NCBI RefSeq assembly: GCF_025950085.1 | Contig: NZ_JAPDDS010000009.1 | Coordinates: 1 to 64,000 of the forward strand | Reading direction: 5' to 3' | DNA from: Luteolibacter flavescens | Lineage (GTDB): Bacteria > Verrucomicrobiota > Verrucomicrobiia > Verrucomicrobiales > Akkermansiaceae | Length of the DNA: 64,000 nucleotides | Part shown: positions 12,901 through 18,794 of the stretch, in pieces | Layout: the number at the start of each line of letters is the position of its first letter | Numbering within the stretch: the stretch's first letter is position 1 | Made by a program: the position numbers and the translations under genes | The notes under the pieces: generated by a model | Databases searched by the model: none | Seen by the model: the letters and a program-made list of their open reading frames with translations, nothing else | Told to the model about the DNA's origin: nothing

Positions 12901-13048
12901 CGTGTATTCCCCGGATCTGGGCATGACCGTCGCCCGCGGGAATGGCCACGTCACCGTGTTGAAGTCCGCCGCGACCGGCGGCGGGGGCAGTGGCGGCTCG
13001 CGCGTGCAGGATCACAATTCCAGCCGCTCCAACAAATCGTCGCGCTGA
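6920..13048 (+). CDS. Giant secreted RHS/YD-repeat protein
   Basis: A protein of 2042 residues starting at ATG 6920, chosen because it opens with a signal peptide (MKTRLPAALLSLALSCPLFS); an in-frame GTG-type extension 11 codons upstream lacks that logic. Residues 20-110 form a small beta domain (GIRYRIERSTDL...FYRIV) that resembles the C-terminal module of neighbouring exported proteins. A DUF6531-like segment (SFHHVALDLP, near residue 330) leads into a long series of YD/RHS repeats (YDxxGRLxxxxxxxG) from about 430 to 1850. A triplicated 13-residue unit sits at 1215-1253. The RHS-core end is degenerate (SIGMLLGPDD instead of the usual GRFLxxDP form), and only a short Gly/Ser/Arg tail follows, with no recognisable toxin tip. 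It is therefore more likely a surface shell or adhesin than a polymorphic toxin. No immunity gene follows; ndk comes next. Confidence 0.9.
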   Translation: MKTRLPAALLSLALSCPLFSDEPVPPPLVGFAAGLPGKQVRLTWESEAGIRYRIERSTDLGAPAGGGWKQVAMVEATGPAGEWRDTEAITTRAFYRIVQPQAEVFSIPEPVLPPGGGDLFIHGQRIPDGSMLVILVDGVPQEFPLTAMGGGMWRAPVMLGGAIPGASILSSAVRSPSGTDLVSLNVPITITATGRATDSPPSLPPGGPLAASNPIPGVGVVVKRNPIATTARMGQTNVLARYPAAAAWFSKKGYDSWKAHSDMAAVSTGENPLYGGSGNHGDNPLYTGDKGLRVVNNHAINTKGAGANVGRMMPSRTGMPGEVSFHHVALDLPCAAGPPLSWITTYRSKLPVSSGLGSGWDFSYNVSIEPVPVTAGENAPRLIVRDGGGRADVFHRQADGSYRCDGMFREGRFRSGVFTLTFADAGRWVFRPLDGSPGAGKISSIIDRNEVALTCAYDSSGMLSRVSDAFGRSLAVEWGSTAPSRIVSVTSQDATGSVSYQKIEYHYAPGSARLASVSAPFVPGSPPSVGPVSFTYTDGLPDPNLNGNLLTVQDGAGRLVDAYEYSGVTDPANPAYDTCSAHDRNRLGTTGAKFRTTIAALPGGGYEVCENDEVGRVAVSSFDKLHRLLRVRQYTGFATPDAPVTSSSLPAPATKLRATDPDFYETTCAYNADSLCIRITNPDGSGERVIYDRDFRKDSPVRERGNARVVSLVSSTGEVRSVTCDHLPGYGASESARPGNPIKGISVKCGRSPGGDPDQTGMVTAPGVLPGECDDTDELLSARLSMNVTTPRQTQGLSFGEKKKGGPRDSASGLATGRRMYSALSVNDDTDFGSDAVFAAIDDYDTDALVAYGDDSDFSPGIAGDMSFVSRIITAHGQSFTYSHDARGNLVSESGPVSGSGASISYNARGQVTSYSILDDMDVDSSFTKMVTYDDHDGFASSVVVDPEGLALTTAFGRDDLGRISSVTDPAGDTWSYGYDASGHLVTATSPPAPLPIVTAAVLDAGGCVARVDTAHLGADGKPVAENPAYSVFYVHDSRGRLSRVAVEERPVDASGVLVPDTLGLDHFAVTDITYDAAGQIVRLATPAASRGQSVDLSCAFSYDERGLLYETRHGDAGSSVPVVLRCDYDAFGALVRHTTVASGVPQPQTVITWDGFHRLSSVTDPMGNVTELDYDNSGYTTTTVRGEVQDVPGSAGNVMLYRSTARMGGPSLRAFNQNASRSNHTRAFNQNASRSNHTRAFNQNASRSNHTRLSLTGDLFFDVFATDDTCVEERFTPGSSAAPAMETTVVHRSSGGRPVSVSHGEDTVATMTYDTARRLAMVSDGAVTRAYTRDKKGRVTVCGDTDHFLVAGPPDKTFTMTLAYDALGRCVSVTDGVGNSSSMEWDSLGRCVSVKEPGGLVVRTAYDGSSATGPYSARTSADVDGDGQPDVLSTVLERCGETLWVENSYGDRTSFVRDGAGRLTRTDHPDLTHEQTIYDALGRAVSVRRKNGAVIACDYNLRGELTSISHSQLPAGVLPVAATTFSYNGLGDCVRTEQGSSVIAWTWDSLGNPLTETQGGRTVSRTFSQRGRTSITYPDGRRFAESRDALGRLLSITSLTATGTPVSPPVVVLEYAGHRVCTCIQGEHVRTSYSYRGDGTPGGADSSFDTPTEMIVTDSLAHELAHVVQQRDRNQRVMSRQTLFTSSAQGPGRMQSYTRDAQGHIASATTRTRASGSAPVTEDSVSYLYDKEGMRIQQTRNGVASDYTQSAAIPPGDRQMGQYSSWPGGAISWDDEGNLLGIQRGTTTHTSQYDAEGRLVSVSAAGSTLVSYGYDAIGRRVSRTTGGSSGSVTTHFVHDGADCIQEWGDDGTGTGTVNAAVTYASSDGTKYGITTRDGTVLYPVSSAASRPRSRQCSCPSGSYVMAAKNKVEHWGDPHENLNGKHIKDWEGRSRIVLVADASGSVTGRMDADDAGRPVFLTSDGVVTGTGPVSCTLPFGLWEPSIGMLLGPDDVYSPDLGMTVARGNGHVTVLKSAATGGGGSGGSRVQDHNSSRSNKSSR
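10562..10678 (+). repeat. Three tandem 39-bp units inside the RHS gene
   Basis: Units at 10562-10600, 10601-10639 and 10640-10678 each encode AFNQNASRSNHTR. The protein unit is identical in all three, while the DNA differs at several third-codon positions, so the array is not brand new and the peptide has been kept. It interrupts the YD-repeat pattern between two repeats and carries potential N-x-S/T motifs. The very C-terminus of the same protein ends NSSRSNKSSR, which resembles the unit. Confidence 0.95.
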
Positions 13049-13127
13049 CCCCGGAGCGGGCGGAGTGTACGAAAGGCTTCACTGCAAAAGGCTTGCCAGT
13101 CCCGGCCCCTCCGCCTACCTCCCGCGC

Positions 13128-13559
13128 ATGGCCCTTGAGACCACCCTCATTCTGTTCAAGCCCGATGCCGTGTCCAAAGGCCTCGTGGGAACCGTCCTCG
13201 CCCGCTTTGAAAAGGAAGGCTTCACCATCCGCGGCATCAAGAAGCTCTTCCTGACCGACGAGCTGCTCGCCGACCACTACTCGCACATCGCGGACAAGCC
13301 CTTCTTCCCGTCCGTCCGCGGCTTCATGCAGGAGACCCCGGTCATCGCGCTCGCGCTGGAAGGCGACGACGTGATCGCCAAGGTCCGCGACCTGCTCGGC
13401 CCCACCGACTCGAAGGCTGCCGCTCCCGGCACTATCCGCGGTGACTTCGGCGACAAGGAAGGCGACGCGAAGATGCGCAATGTCTGCCACGCCTCCGACT
13501 CCCCGGAAGCCGCAGCCGACGAGATCAAGCGCTTCTTCAAGGAAGGCGAAGTCTTCTGA
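13128..13559 (+). CDS. ndk: Nucleoside diphosphate kinase
   Basis: A protein of 143 residues, the normal family length. It transfers the gamma phosphate of ATP to NDPs through a phosphohistidine. The catalytic motif NVCHASDS is present with His121, as are the N-terminal TLILFKPDAV strand and the GP-TDS-AAAPGTIRGDF nucleotide-binding loop. ATG 13128 places the typical N-terminus directly at the first strand. It stands 79 bp after the RHS gene and is followed by a strong intrinsic terminator at 13588, so it may be monocistronic or receive read-through from the RHS gene. Confidence 0.98.
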   Translation: MALETTLILFKPDAVSKGLVGTVLARFEKEGFTIRGIKKLFLTDELLADHYSHIADKPFFPSVRGFMQETPVIALALEGDDVIAKVRDLLGPTDSKAAAPGTIRGDFGDKEGDAKMRNVCHASDSPEAAADEIKRFFKEGEVF

Positions 13560-13587
13560 GATCGCGACGATCCGATCCGATTTTTCC

Positions 13588-13623
13588 AAAAGCCCGGCCC
13601 GCCGAAAGGTGCGCCGGGCTTTT
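13588..13623 (+). terminator. Intrinsic terminator after ndk
   Basis: AAAAGCCCGGC at 13588-13598 pairs perfectly with GCCGGGCTTTT at 13613-13623, with a 14-nt loop and further T-rich sequence after it. The A-tract/T-tract symmetry could also stop transcripts arriving from the minus-strand gene at 13776. Confidence 0.9.
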
Positions 13624-13649
13624 CGTTTGGAAACCGTGGCTCCGCGCCC

Positions 13650-13766
13650 GTGGTTCCGGCATCCTGCCGGAAGCCTCTTCACGGCAAAGCGGGCCTCACC
13701 ACGCATGTCCGCACCCCACGCCACTGCTCCATCCCATGCAGGCTGGCGGCTGGAAGCCGCTGCCAC
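13650..13766. repeat. REP-like inverted repeat, family 2 (degenerate copy)
   Basis: The left arm GTGGTTCCGGCATCCTGCCGG (13650-13670, read in two parts: GTGG foot, then a small GGC..GCC hairpin) faces the right arm CGGCTGGAAGCC then GCTGCCAC (13747-13766). The arms match the better-preserved copy at 56776-56863. Each arm contains its own small stem, and GTGGC/GCCAC form the outer feet. It fills the gap between the ndk terminator and the convergent methyltransferase gene. Confidence 0.55.
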
Positions 13767-13775
13767 TCTTCCCCC

Positions 13776-14339
13776 TCACGCCCGCACCACGACCAGAAAC
13801 GGTGCCGGCTTCAGCGTGTCCAACCGCCGGAAAATCTCCGCGCTGCGTTTCTCCGCCCACGCCACGACCGCGGCGCTCTCTTCATCCCCACCCGCATGCC
13901 CGGGATAGCATACCACCGTCAGGATGCCGCCCGGCCTCAGGAGCCCCAGCGCGCCCTCCAGCGCCTGCAGGGTCTCATCCGTCCGCGTGATCACCGCGTG
14001 ATCCGCGCCAGGCAGGTAGCCGAGATTGAACATCACCGCTCCCACGCTGCCCGCCGCCGCATGGTCGGCGATGCGGCCATGAGATCCGTGGACCAACTCC
14101 ACGCGATCTAACAGCTCCTCCGCCGCCAGTCGCTCCCGCGTCGAAGCGATCGCCTGCTCCTGCACGTCGAACGCGATCACCTTTCCCGCCGCCCCGACGA
14201 GCTTCGCCAGGAAGACCGTGTCGTGACCGTTCCCCGCCGTTGCATCCACTGCCGCATCGCCCTCGCGCAGGACCGCCGCGATCTCGCGATGCGCGCGTGC
14301 AGTGGGGCGTTCGTGGGTGTTCATGGTGCCGTTCGTCAT
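13776..14339 (-). CDS. Class I SAM-dependent methyltransferase of the YtqB/MnmM family
   Basis: A protein of 187 residues. The N-terminal part shows a SAM-binding Rossmann start (VDATAGNGHDTVFLA), then VIAFDVQEQAI and the family-typical FNLGYLPGADH in place of the usual NPPY. The C-terminus has LRPGGILTVVCYPGHAGG. These features match the rRNA_methylase/YtqB group, in which the Bacillus protein is MnmM, methylating the wobble uridine side chain of tRNAs (established for the family; inferred here). I chose the start at 14339 because AAGGAG and GGAGG sequences lie 2-10 nt upstream; an ATG five codons downstream (14324) is also possible. It is monocistronic, convergent with ndk. Confidence 0.82.
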   Translation of the reverse strand: MTNGTMNTHERPTARAHREIAAVLREGDAAVDATAGNGHDTVFLAKLVGAAGKVIAFDVQEQAIASTRERLAAEELLDRVELVHGSHGRIADHAAAGSVGAVMFNLGYLPGADHAVITRTDETLQALEGALGLLRPGGILTVVCYPGHAGGDEESAAVVAWAEKRSAEIFRRLDTLKPAPFLVVVRA

Positions 14340-14424
14340 TCCCTCCTTCTCCTTCATCTGCAAGGACGAAGGCCCGGAGTTTTTGTTTTGAGGCAGGGAA
14401 TGAGGGAGGTTATGATACAGGTGA

Positions 14425-14646
14425 ATGAGTCAGACAGTCACGATCCGTCTTTCCGACGAACTGGCCGAGTGGCTGGAAGAATCCGCCGCTCGCTCCGGGG
14501 TATCGCAGGCGGAGGTCATCCGGGACCAGCTTGAGAAAGCCCGGGCAGGTGCCGCGCAAAAGCCCTTCATGCGCCTTGCCGGATCATTGGACGGGGAGCC
14601 GGACCTGTCGCAGCGCAAGGGATTCACGCGGCCGTCTCAGGGATGA
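14425..14646 (+). CDS. Ribbon-helix-helix (CopG-type) antitoxin
   Basis: A protein of 73 residues. The N-terminus TVTIRLSDELAEWLEESA followed by GVSQAEVIRDQL is a classic ribbon-helix-helix DNA-binding fold. The C-terminal FMRLAGSLDGEPDLSQRKGF is the segment that usually wraps the partner PIN toxin. Its stop overlaps the start of the downstream toxin gene by an ATGA, indicating translational coupling. It probably represses its own promoter in the short 14364-14424 gap (family knowledge). Confidence 0.9.
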   Translation: MSQTVTIRLSDELAEWLEESAARSGVSQAEVIRDQLEKARAGAAQKPFMRLAGSLDGEPDLSQRKGFTRPSQG

Positions 14647-15050
14647 AGGGCATCGCGGACACCGGCTTGCTCGTTGCGTTCGCGAACAGGAGTGACGCCT
14701 ATCATTCGTGGGCGGTCGGCATTGCCGAGCAGGTGACCGAGCCTTTGCTGACATGCGAGGCCGTGCTGGCCGAGACGGCATTTCACCTGCGTAGCGTTTC
14801 CATCACCTTGGAGATGATTGCGGACGGCCTCATCACGTTGGCCTTCGACTGCGGGAGCAATCTACAGAGGCTGGAGGAACTGGCGAAAAGCTATTCAGAT
14901 CTCCGTCCGGATCTTGCCGATCTCTGTCTCATCCGGATGAGCGAACTCTACCCGCGGCATTCAGTGATCACGGTCGATCGCACGGATTTCAGCATCTACC
15001 GGCGGAATACGAGGGAAGCGATTCCGCTCATTTGCCCGCCGGAGCAGTGA
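14643..15050 (+). CDS. PIN-domain toxin (VapC-like ribonuclease)
   Basis: A protein of 135 residues, the usual PIN size. The acidic active-site set is visible: Asp6 (IADTGLL), Glu44 (LAETAF), Asp93 (PDLADL) and Asp112 (VITVDRTDF). Members of this family cleave RNA, often tRNA, when freed from the antitoxin. All expected acidic residues are present, so it looks active. It overlaps the antitoxin gene by 4 nt and forms a complete type II toxin-antitoxin module. Nothing mobile is visible beside it. Confidence 0.92.
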   Translation: MKGIADTGLLVAFANRSDAYHSWAVGIAEQVTEPLLTCEAVLAETAFHLRSVSITLEMIADGLITLAFDCGSNLQRLEELAKSYSDLRPDLADLCLIRMSELYPRHSVITVDRTDFSIYRRNTREAIPLICPPEQ

Positions 15051-15154
15051 GGCTTTTTCCCTAGGTCTTCCGGCCAATGCCCCGGTGGTCTCTCGAAATG
15101 CCTTCCGGAGTTTTCCTTGGCTAGCACCACCTCGTCGCGGTTACCCTTCGCAGG

Positions 15155-15892
15155 ATGAGTCGCGGCGAGCCCACCCCGGAACGAATGCGAGCATTGGAGG
15201 ATGAATTCGAGATGGTATTCGTCTATAGCTCGCTCCGAAGGCAATGCGTCGATGCCTATCGGATGGCGGGGACACAGTGGATGGGGGAGGGCGAGATCGC
15301 TGGCGGGCTTTTCACCGTCGATGCGAGTCCGGCATGGCAGCGTGGACACTCCGGCATGTGGGTGAAGGGTGACCTTTTTCAGATCAGCCCGGACCATTTG
15401 CTCGATCTGGACTCCAGGGGAGAGGCGATAGAGAGGGCGATTGACGTGTCCGGGAAGTATCGCCGCGTGAGGGTAAAGGTCTACGGCATCGCACCCTCAC
15501 GATATCTGGGAGACGCGTGGGCGTGGGAATGGACGGGATCGACAGAACGGGGTCATGCGATTGAATCGGGCGATTGGATCGATGCCGACCAACCGCCGCC
15601 GCCGTCGTCTTGGTATACCCATACGGCCGGCTTGCTGTTATTGGGATTCTTCGCGGCGTTCGTTGTCCTGCTCTCCGATCTTCACCCGTTTCATGGGACG
15701 CCGCTGCTGAAGGTGATATTGGGGCTTCTCACGATGGTGCCGATGATTGCGGGTATCATGGCTTACTGGGGAATTCGACGCCGGGAGATCGCCAAGAATT
15801 CTGCGCGATGGATTCTGGCCGCGTCTTTTGTGCTTTCGATCCCTATGACATGGGTCCTGGTGACAGAGATCTCGGCTTGGATCGCTTTTTGA
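15155..15892 (+). CDS. AIG2/GGCT-like domain protein with C-terminal membrane anchor
   Basis: A protein of 245 residues. Residues 18-130 resemble the gamma-glutamylcyclotransferase-like (AIG2/BtrG) fold: FVYSSLRR stands where the family has the Y-G-T/S-L-R substrate loop, and GxLFxI/LLDLDSRGE and RRVRVKVYG follow. The usual catalytic Glu in an LDxxEG context is not evident. Residues from about 155 hold three hydrophobic segments (LLLLGFFAAFVVLL, VILGLLTMVPMIAGIMAY, WILAASFVLSIPMTWVLV), so the domain faces the cytoplasm or periplasm from the membrane. This fusion is unusual. The gene ends exactly where the convergent psd gene ends (15892/15893). Function unknown. Confidence 0.7.
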   Translation: MSRGEPTPERMRALEDEFEMVFVYSSLRRQCVDAYRMAGTQWMGEGEIAGGLFTVDASPAWQRGHSGMWVKGDLFQISPDHLLDLDSRGEAIERAIDVSGKYRRVRVKVYGIAPSRYLGDAWAWEWTGSTERGHAIESGDWIDADQPPPPSSWYTHTAGLLLLGFFAAFVVLLSDLHPFHGTPLLKVILGLLTMVPMIAGIMAYWGIRRREIAKNSARWILAASFVLSIPMTWVLVTEISAWIAF

Positions 15893-16798
15893 TCAGCCCC
15901 CCATTGCCGTCCCTACCTTTGCATACAGCTCCGTCTGCTTCGCGGACCACTCCACGAGGTCCGGGGCGAGCTTCACAGCACCGGGCTCGAAGATGGTGAT
16001 GGTGGATGATCCTCCGAAGGCGAAGTAGCCCTTCTCCTCGCCCTTCGTCACCGGCTTGCCGGGCGTGAAGGTCTGGAGGATGGAGCCCACGCAGGTCGCG
16101 CCGATTTCCATCAGCAGCACGGTGCCCATGTCCGCTGTCTCCAGCTTCGTGATCGTGCGCTTGTTTTCCCACAGGTAGGCGAGGCGGCGGCGCAGCGCGA
16201 TGGGGGAGACGGAGAAGAGCGGGCCATTGATCATCCGCGTCTCGCCGGGCGTGCCGGCGGCGGGGAAGTGAAAGCGGTGGTAGTCCACCGGGCACAGCCG
16301 CGAGAGCACCAGCGAGCCGTCCGCATAGCGCGCGGCGAGCGAATCGTCCCCTACCAATTTCCCTAGGTCGAAGCGCTGGCCTTTCACAAAGACACCCTCG
16401 ATCTGGCTCGCCGTCTGGAAGCCCAGGTGACGCCCGTCCGCGGGGAAGACCACCTTGCTCTCCGCCACCGGCCGGGCCTCCGGCTTCAGCTTGCGGTAGA
16501 AGAACTCGTTGAAGGTCGCATAGCTGTCGGACGGATCGGCGAATTCCGATGGATCCAGGCCGTATTCCGCGATGAATGGCGCCACTTTCGCCTTCGTGGC
16601 GGGGTCGTCCATGCGCTTCCCATACCAGCGGGAGAAGCCCGCGCGCTTCACCATCAGGTGCAGCGGCAGCGCACCCAGAGGGTTCGCGTAGCTGAATTTC
16701 AGGAAGGCCTCGCCATAGACCTGCTCGGTCTCCATCTGGCCCGTGTGCCGGTTGAAATATCGGATAGCGCTCACTCCCGGCGACCGTAGGGGCGGCAT
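15893..16798 (-). CDS. psd: Phosphatidylserine decarboxylase proenzyme
   Basis: A protein of 301 residues. It converts phosphatidylserine to phosphatidylethanolamine at the inner membrane with a self-made pyruvoyl group. The C-terminal cleavage motif GGSST lies at residues 262-266, followed by ITIFEPGAVKLAPDL; the VDYHRFHFPAAG catalytic segment and the FNEFFYRKLKPEARP signature are also present. This fits the longer PSD group seen in chlamydiae and relatives. I start at ATG 16798 (MPPLRSPGVSAIRYFNRHTG); the frame runs 70 codons further upstream but would overlap the divergent lipoprotein gene. It is transcribed alone, 76 bp from that lipoprotein. Confidence 0.95.
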   Translation of the reverse strand: MPPLRSPGVSAIRYFNRHTGQMETEQVYGEAFLKFSYANPLGALPLHLMVKRAGFSRWYGKRMDDPATKAKVAPFIAEYGLDPSEFADPSDSYATFNEFFYRKLKPEARPVAESKVVFPADGRHLGFQTASQIEGVFVKGQRFDLGKLVGDDSLAARYADGSLVLSRLCPVDYHRFHFPAAGTPGETRMINGPLFSVSPIALRRRLAYLWENKRTITKLETADMGTVLLMEIGATCVGSILQTFTPGKPVTKGEEKGYFAFGGSSTITIFEPGAVKLAPDLVEWSAKQTELYAKVGTAMGG

Positions 16799-16874
16799 GC
16801 CAATCACGGGAAGCGGAAAGACAGTGGCCGGAAAGCCCTTGCGCGTCGCACAGGCGGCGGTTATCGGCGGCGCG

Positions 16875-17468
16875 ATGAAAATCCAGGCCCTCACTGCCTG
16901 CCTCGGGATCGCGCTCTTCCTGCCCGCGTGCAAGAAGCCTGCCGAGGTGACCGTCGATGAAGAACGTCCGCTCACCATGCGCGACGAGAAGGTAACGCTC
17001 GACGCCACGTCGAACGCTCGTTTCGGAGACCCCGGCGCTGCCGCCGGTCCCTTCGTCGCCGGACAGGTCCCGCAGGGATGGCTGGAGGCGCCGACGAATC
17101 AATTCCGCCTGCTGAACTACCGCTTCGGCGCGGGTGGCGAGGTCGCGGTCGGCCTTTCCTCCGGCGGCCTCACGGACAATATCAACCGCTGGCTCGGCCA
17201 ATTCGGCCAGGAGCCGATCAACGACGGCGCGGTGGCGCAGCTTGAAAAGGGCACCATCTTCGGCATCGAGGGCGTGTGGGTGGAGGCCCAGGGCGACTAT
17301 GCGCCGGGCATGGGCCAGTCGCAGAAGTCCGCGCAGGCGCTCTACGGCTTCATCGCTCAGGAGGCGGGCCGGGTGATCACGGTGAAAATGACCGGCCCCT
17401 CCGAAGAAGTTGCAGCGCAGAAAGAAGCGCTGAAAGTGTTTGTGGCCGCTCTCCAACGCCGGGAATAA
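16875..17468 (+). CDS. Lipoprotein upstream of the cytochrome c assembly genes
   Basis: A protein of 197 residues. ATG 16875 gives a short signal with the lipobox LPAC (Cys19). The mature part contains PQGWLEAP..FRLLNYRF and NINRWLGQFGQEPI. I recall similar NxNRWRxQ domains in exported proteins near system II cytochrome c genes of PVC bacteria, which supports but does not prove a link. It sits 59 bp ahead of the ResB-like gene in the same direction, so it probably shares the operon. No heme-binding CxxCH motif is present. Biochemical role unknown. Confidence 0.78.
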   Translation: MKIQALTACLGIALFLPACKKPAEVTVDEERPLTMRDEKVTLDATSNARFGDPGAAAGPFVAGQVPQGWLEAPTNQFRLLNYRFGAGGEVAVGLSSGGLTDNINRWLGQFGQEPINDGAVAQLEKGTIFGIEGVWVEAQGDYAPGMGQSQKSAQALYGFIAQEAGRVITVKMTGPSEEVAAQKEALKVFVAALQRRE

Positions 17469-17527
17469 GCTGCTCCTTCATCCCTCTTGAACGACTCCGC
17501 CTCTCCGGCCCGTAACCCGCAGCCCCG

Positions 17528-18793
17528 ATGAACGATCCTGCCCGCAAGTCCATCCCCGCCCGCATCTACGACGTGCTGTCGGGTTTCGGCCTCGCGACCA
17601 TCCTCCTCGTCATCCTGATGATCCAGACGTGGCTCGCCACGCTGGAGCAGGTCCACTACGGTCTGCACGCCACGCTGCAGAAGTACTTCGATATCCATCA
17701 ATGGTACATCCTGCCGGATGCCGGTGTCTTCAGTGAGGGGCTGCTCGGCAAGCACCTGCCGCCTCTGCCCGGCGGCTACTGGGTGTGTGCCCTGCTCGCG
17801 CTGAATCTCACGCTCGGTGGCCTGGTCCGCATGCGGAAGGGTTGGAAGACGGCAGGCGTGCTCATGTCGCACTTCTCCATCGTCTTCATGATCATCGCCG
17901 GCGGTGTCGCACAGCTCAAGGAAGAGCGCGGCGTGATGATGCTCAGCGAGGAGCAGGACGGCCCGCTGCCGAAGACCGCGGACTACGCGAACTCCTTCAC
18001 CGAGACCACCGTCGAGATCACCGAGATCAAGGACGGCAAGCCGGTCGGCCCCGTGCATTTCATCAAGGACGCCTACTACCTCGACCTCGGGCCGGGCGAC
18101 GTGCGCAAGGTGAACCTGCCGAAGCTGCCCTTCGACATCGCACTCCAGGGCTACGTCCAGAATGCGAAGGCCATCTCCACCTCCAGCATGGCGCCGTCGC
18201 GCGGCGAGGTGGCCCTGGACGGTTGGTTCATTTTTTCCCAGGAGCCGAACAAGGAAACCGAGCTGGATTCGCCCGGTCTCCATGCGCGCATCATGCCGCG
18301 TGACGGCAGCAAGCCGCAGGACATGCTGCTCGTCGCCACCGGACCGGAGTCCTTTGGCCCGCGCGCACCTGTCACCGTGCGCTCCGGCGACCGCACCTTC
18401 ACCGTGCGCCTCGACAAGCGCGTGTGGCCCGTGCCCTTCCAGGTCACGCTGGTGGATGCCCGCTCTGAGTATCACCCGAATACCTCGCGCCCGAAGCTTT
18501 TCGAAAGCGATGTGATCCGCACGCAGAACGGCCAGGAGACGAAGCACTTCATCGAGATGAACGAGCCGATGCGCCAGGGCGGCCTCACGCTCTACCAGCG
18601 CACGATGATGAACGGCCCCTCGGGTGCCGGGCAGGAGGCCACCATCTCGGGCTTCGAGGTCGTGCGGAATCCCTCCGACAAGTGGCCGGAGTGGAGCATC
18701 TACATCGCGAGCATCGGCCTCTGCGTTCACTTCATCACTAAGCTCGTGACCTTCCTGCGTCGCGGCAAATCCACCCCTGTCCCCCAAGCGTGA
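17528..18793 (+). CDS. ResB/Ccs1-like cytochrome c biogenesis protein
   Basis: A protein of 421 residues. The N-terminus has the ResB-type pair of transmembrane segments (LSGFGLATILLVILMIQTWLATLEQ and, after GGYWVCALLALNLTLGG, a third helix at SHFSIVFMIIAGG). A periplasmic domain of about 250 residues follows, then a final helix (WSIYIASIGLCVHFITKLV). Ccs1/ResB partners with CcsA to carry heme across the membrane and attach it to apocytochrome c (established for the family). It ends one base before the start of the CcsA-like gene, so the pair is clearly co-translated. Confidence 0.9.
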   Translation: MNDPARKSIPARIYDVLSGFGLATILLVILMIQTWLATLEQVHYGLHATLQKYFDIHQWYILPDAGVFSEGLLGKHLPPLPGGYWVCALLALNLTLGGLVRMRKGWKTAGVLMSHFSIVFMIIAGGVAQLKEERGVMMLSEEQDGPLPKTADYANSFTETTVEITEIKDGKPVGPVHFIKDAYYLDLGPGDVRKVNLPKLPFDIALQGYVQNAKAISTSSMAPSRGEVALDGWFIFSQEPNKETELDSPGLHARIMPRDGSKPQDMLLVATGPESFGPRAPVTVRSGDRTFTVRLDKRVWPVPFQVTLVDARSEYHPNTSRPKLFESDVIRTQNGQETKHFIEMNEPMRQGGLTLYQRTMMNGPSGAGQEATISGFEVVRNPSDKWPEWSIYIASIGLCVHFITKLVTFLRRGKSTPVPQA

Positions 18794-18794
18794 C

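Noticed and set aside
14425-15050. Part of a larger defence island
   Set aside because: The RHH/PIN pair stands alone between housekeeping-type genes; no nucleases, helicases or CBASS/Thoeris-like genes are nearby.
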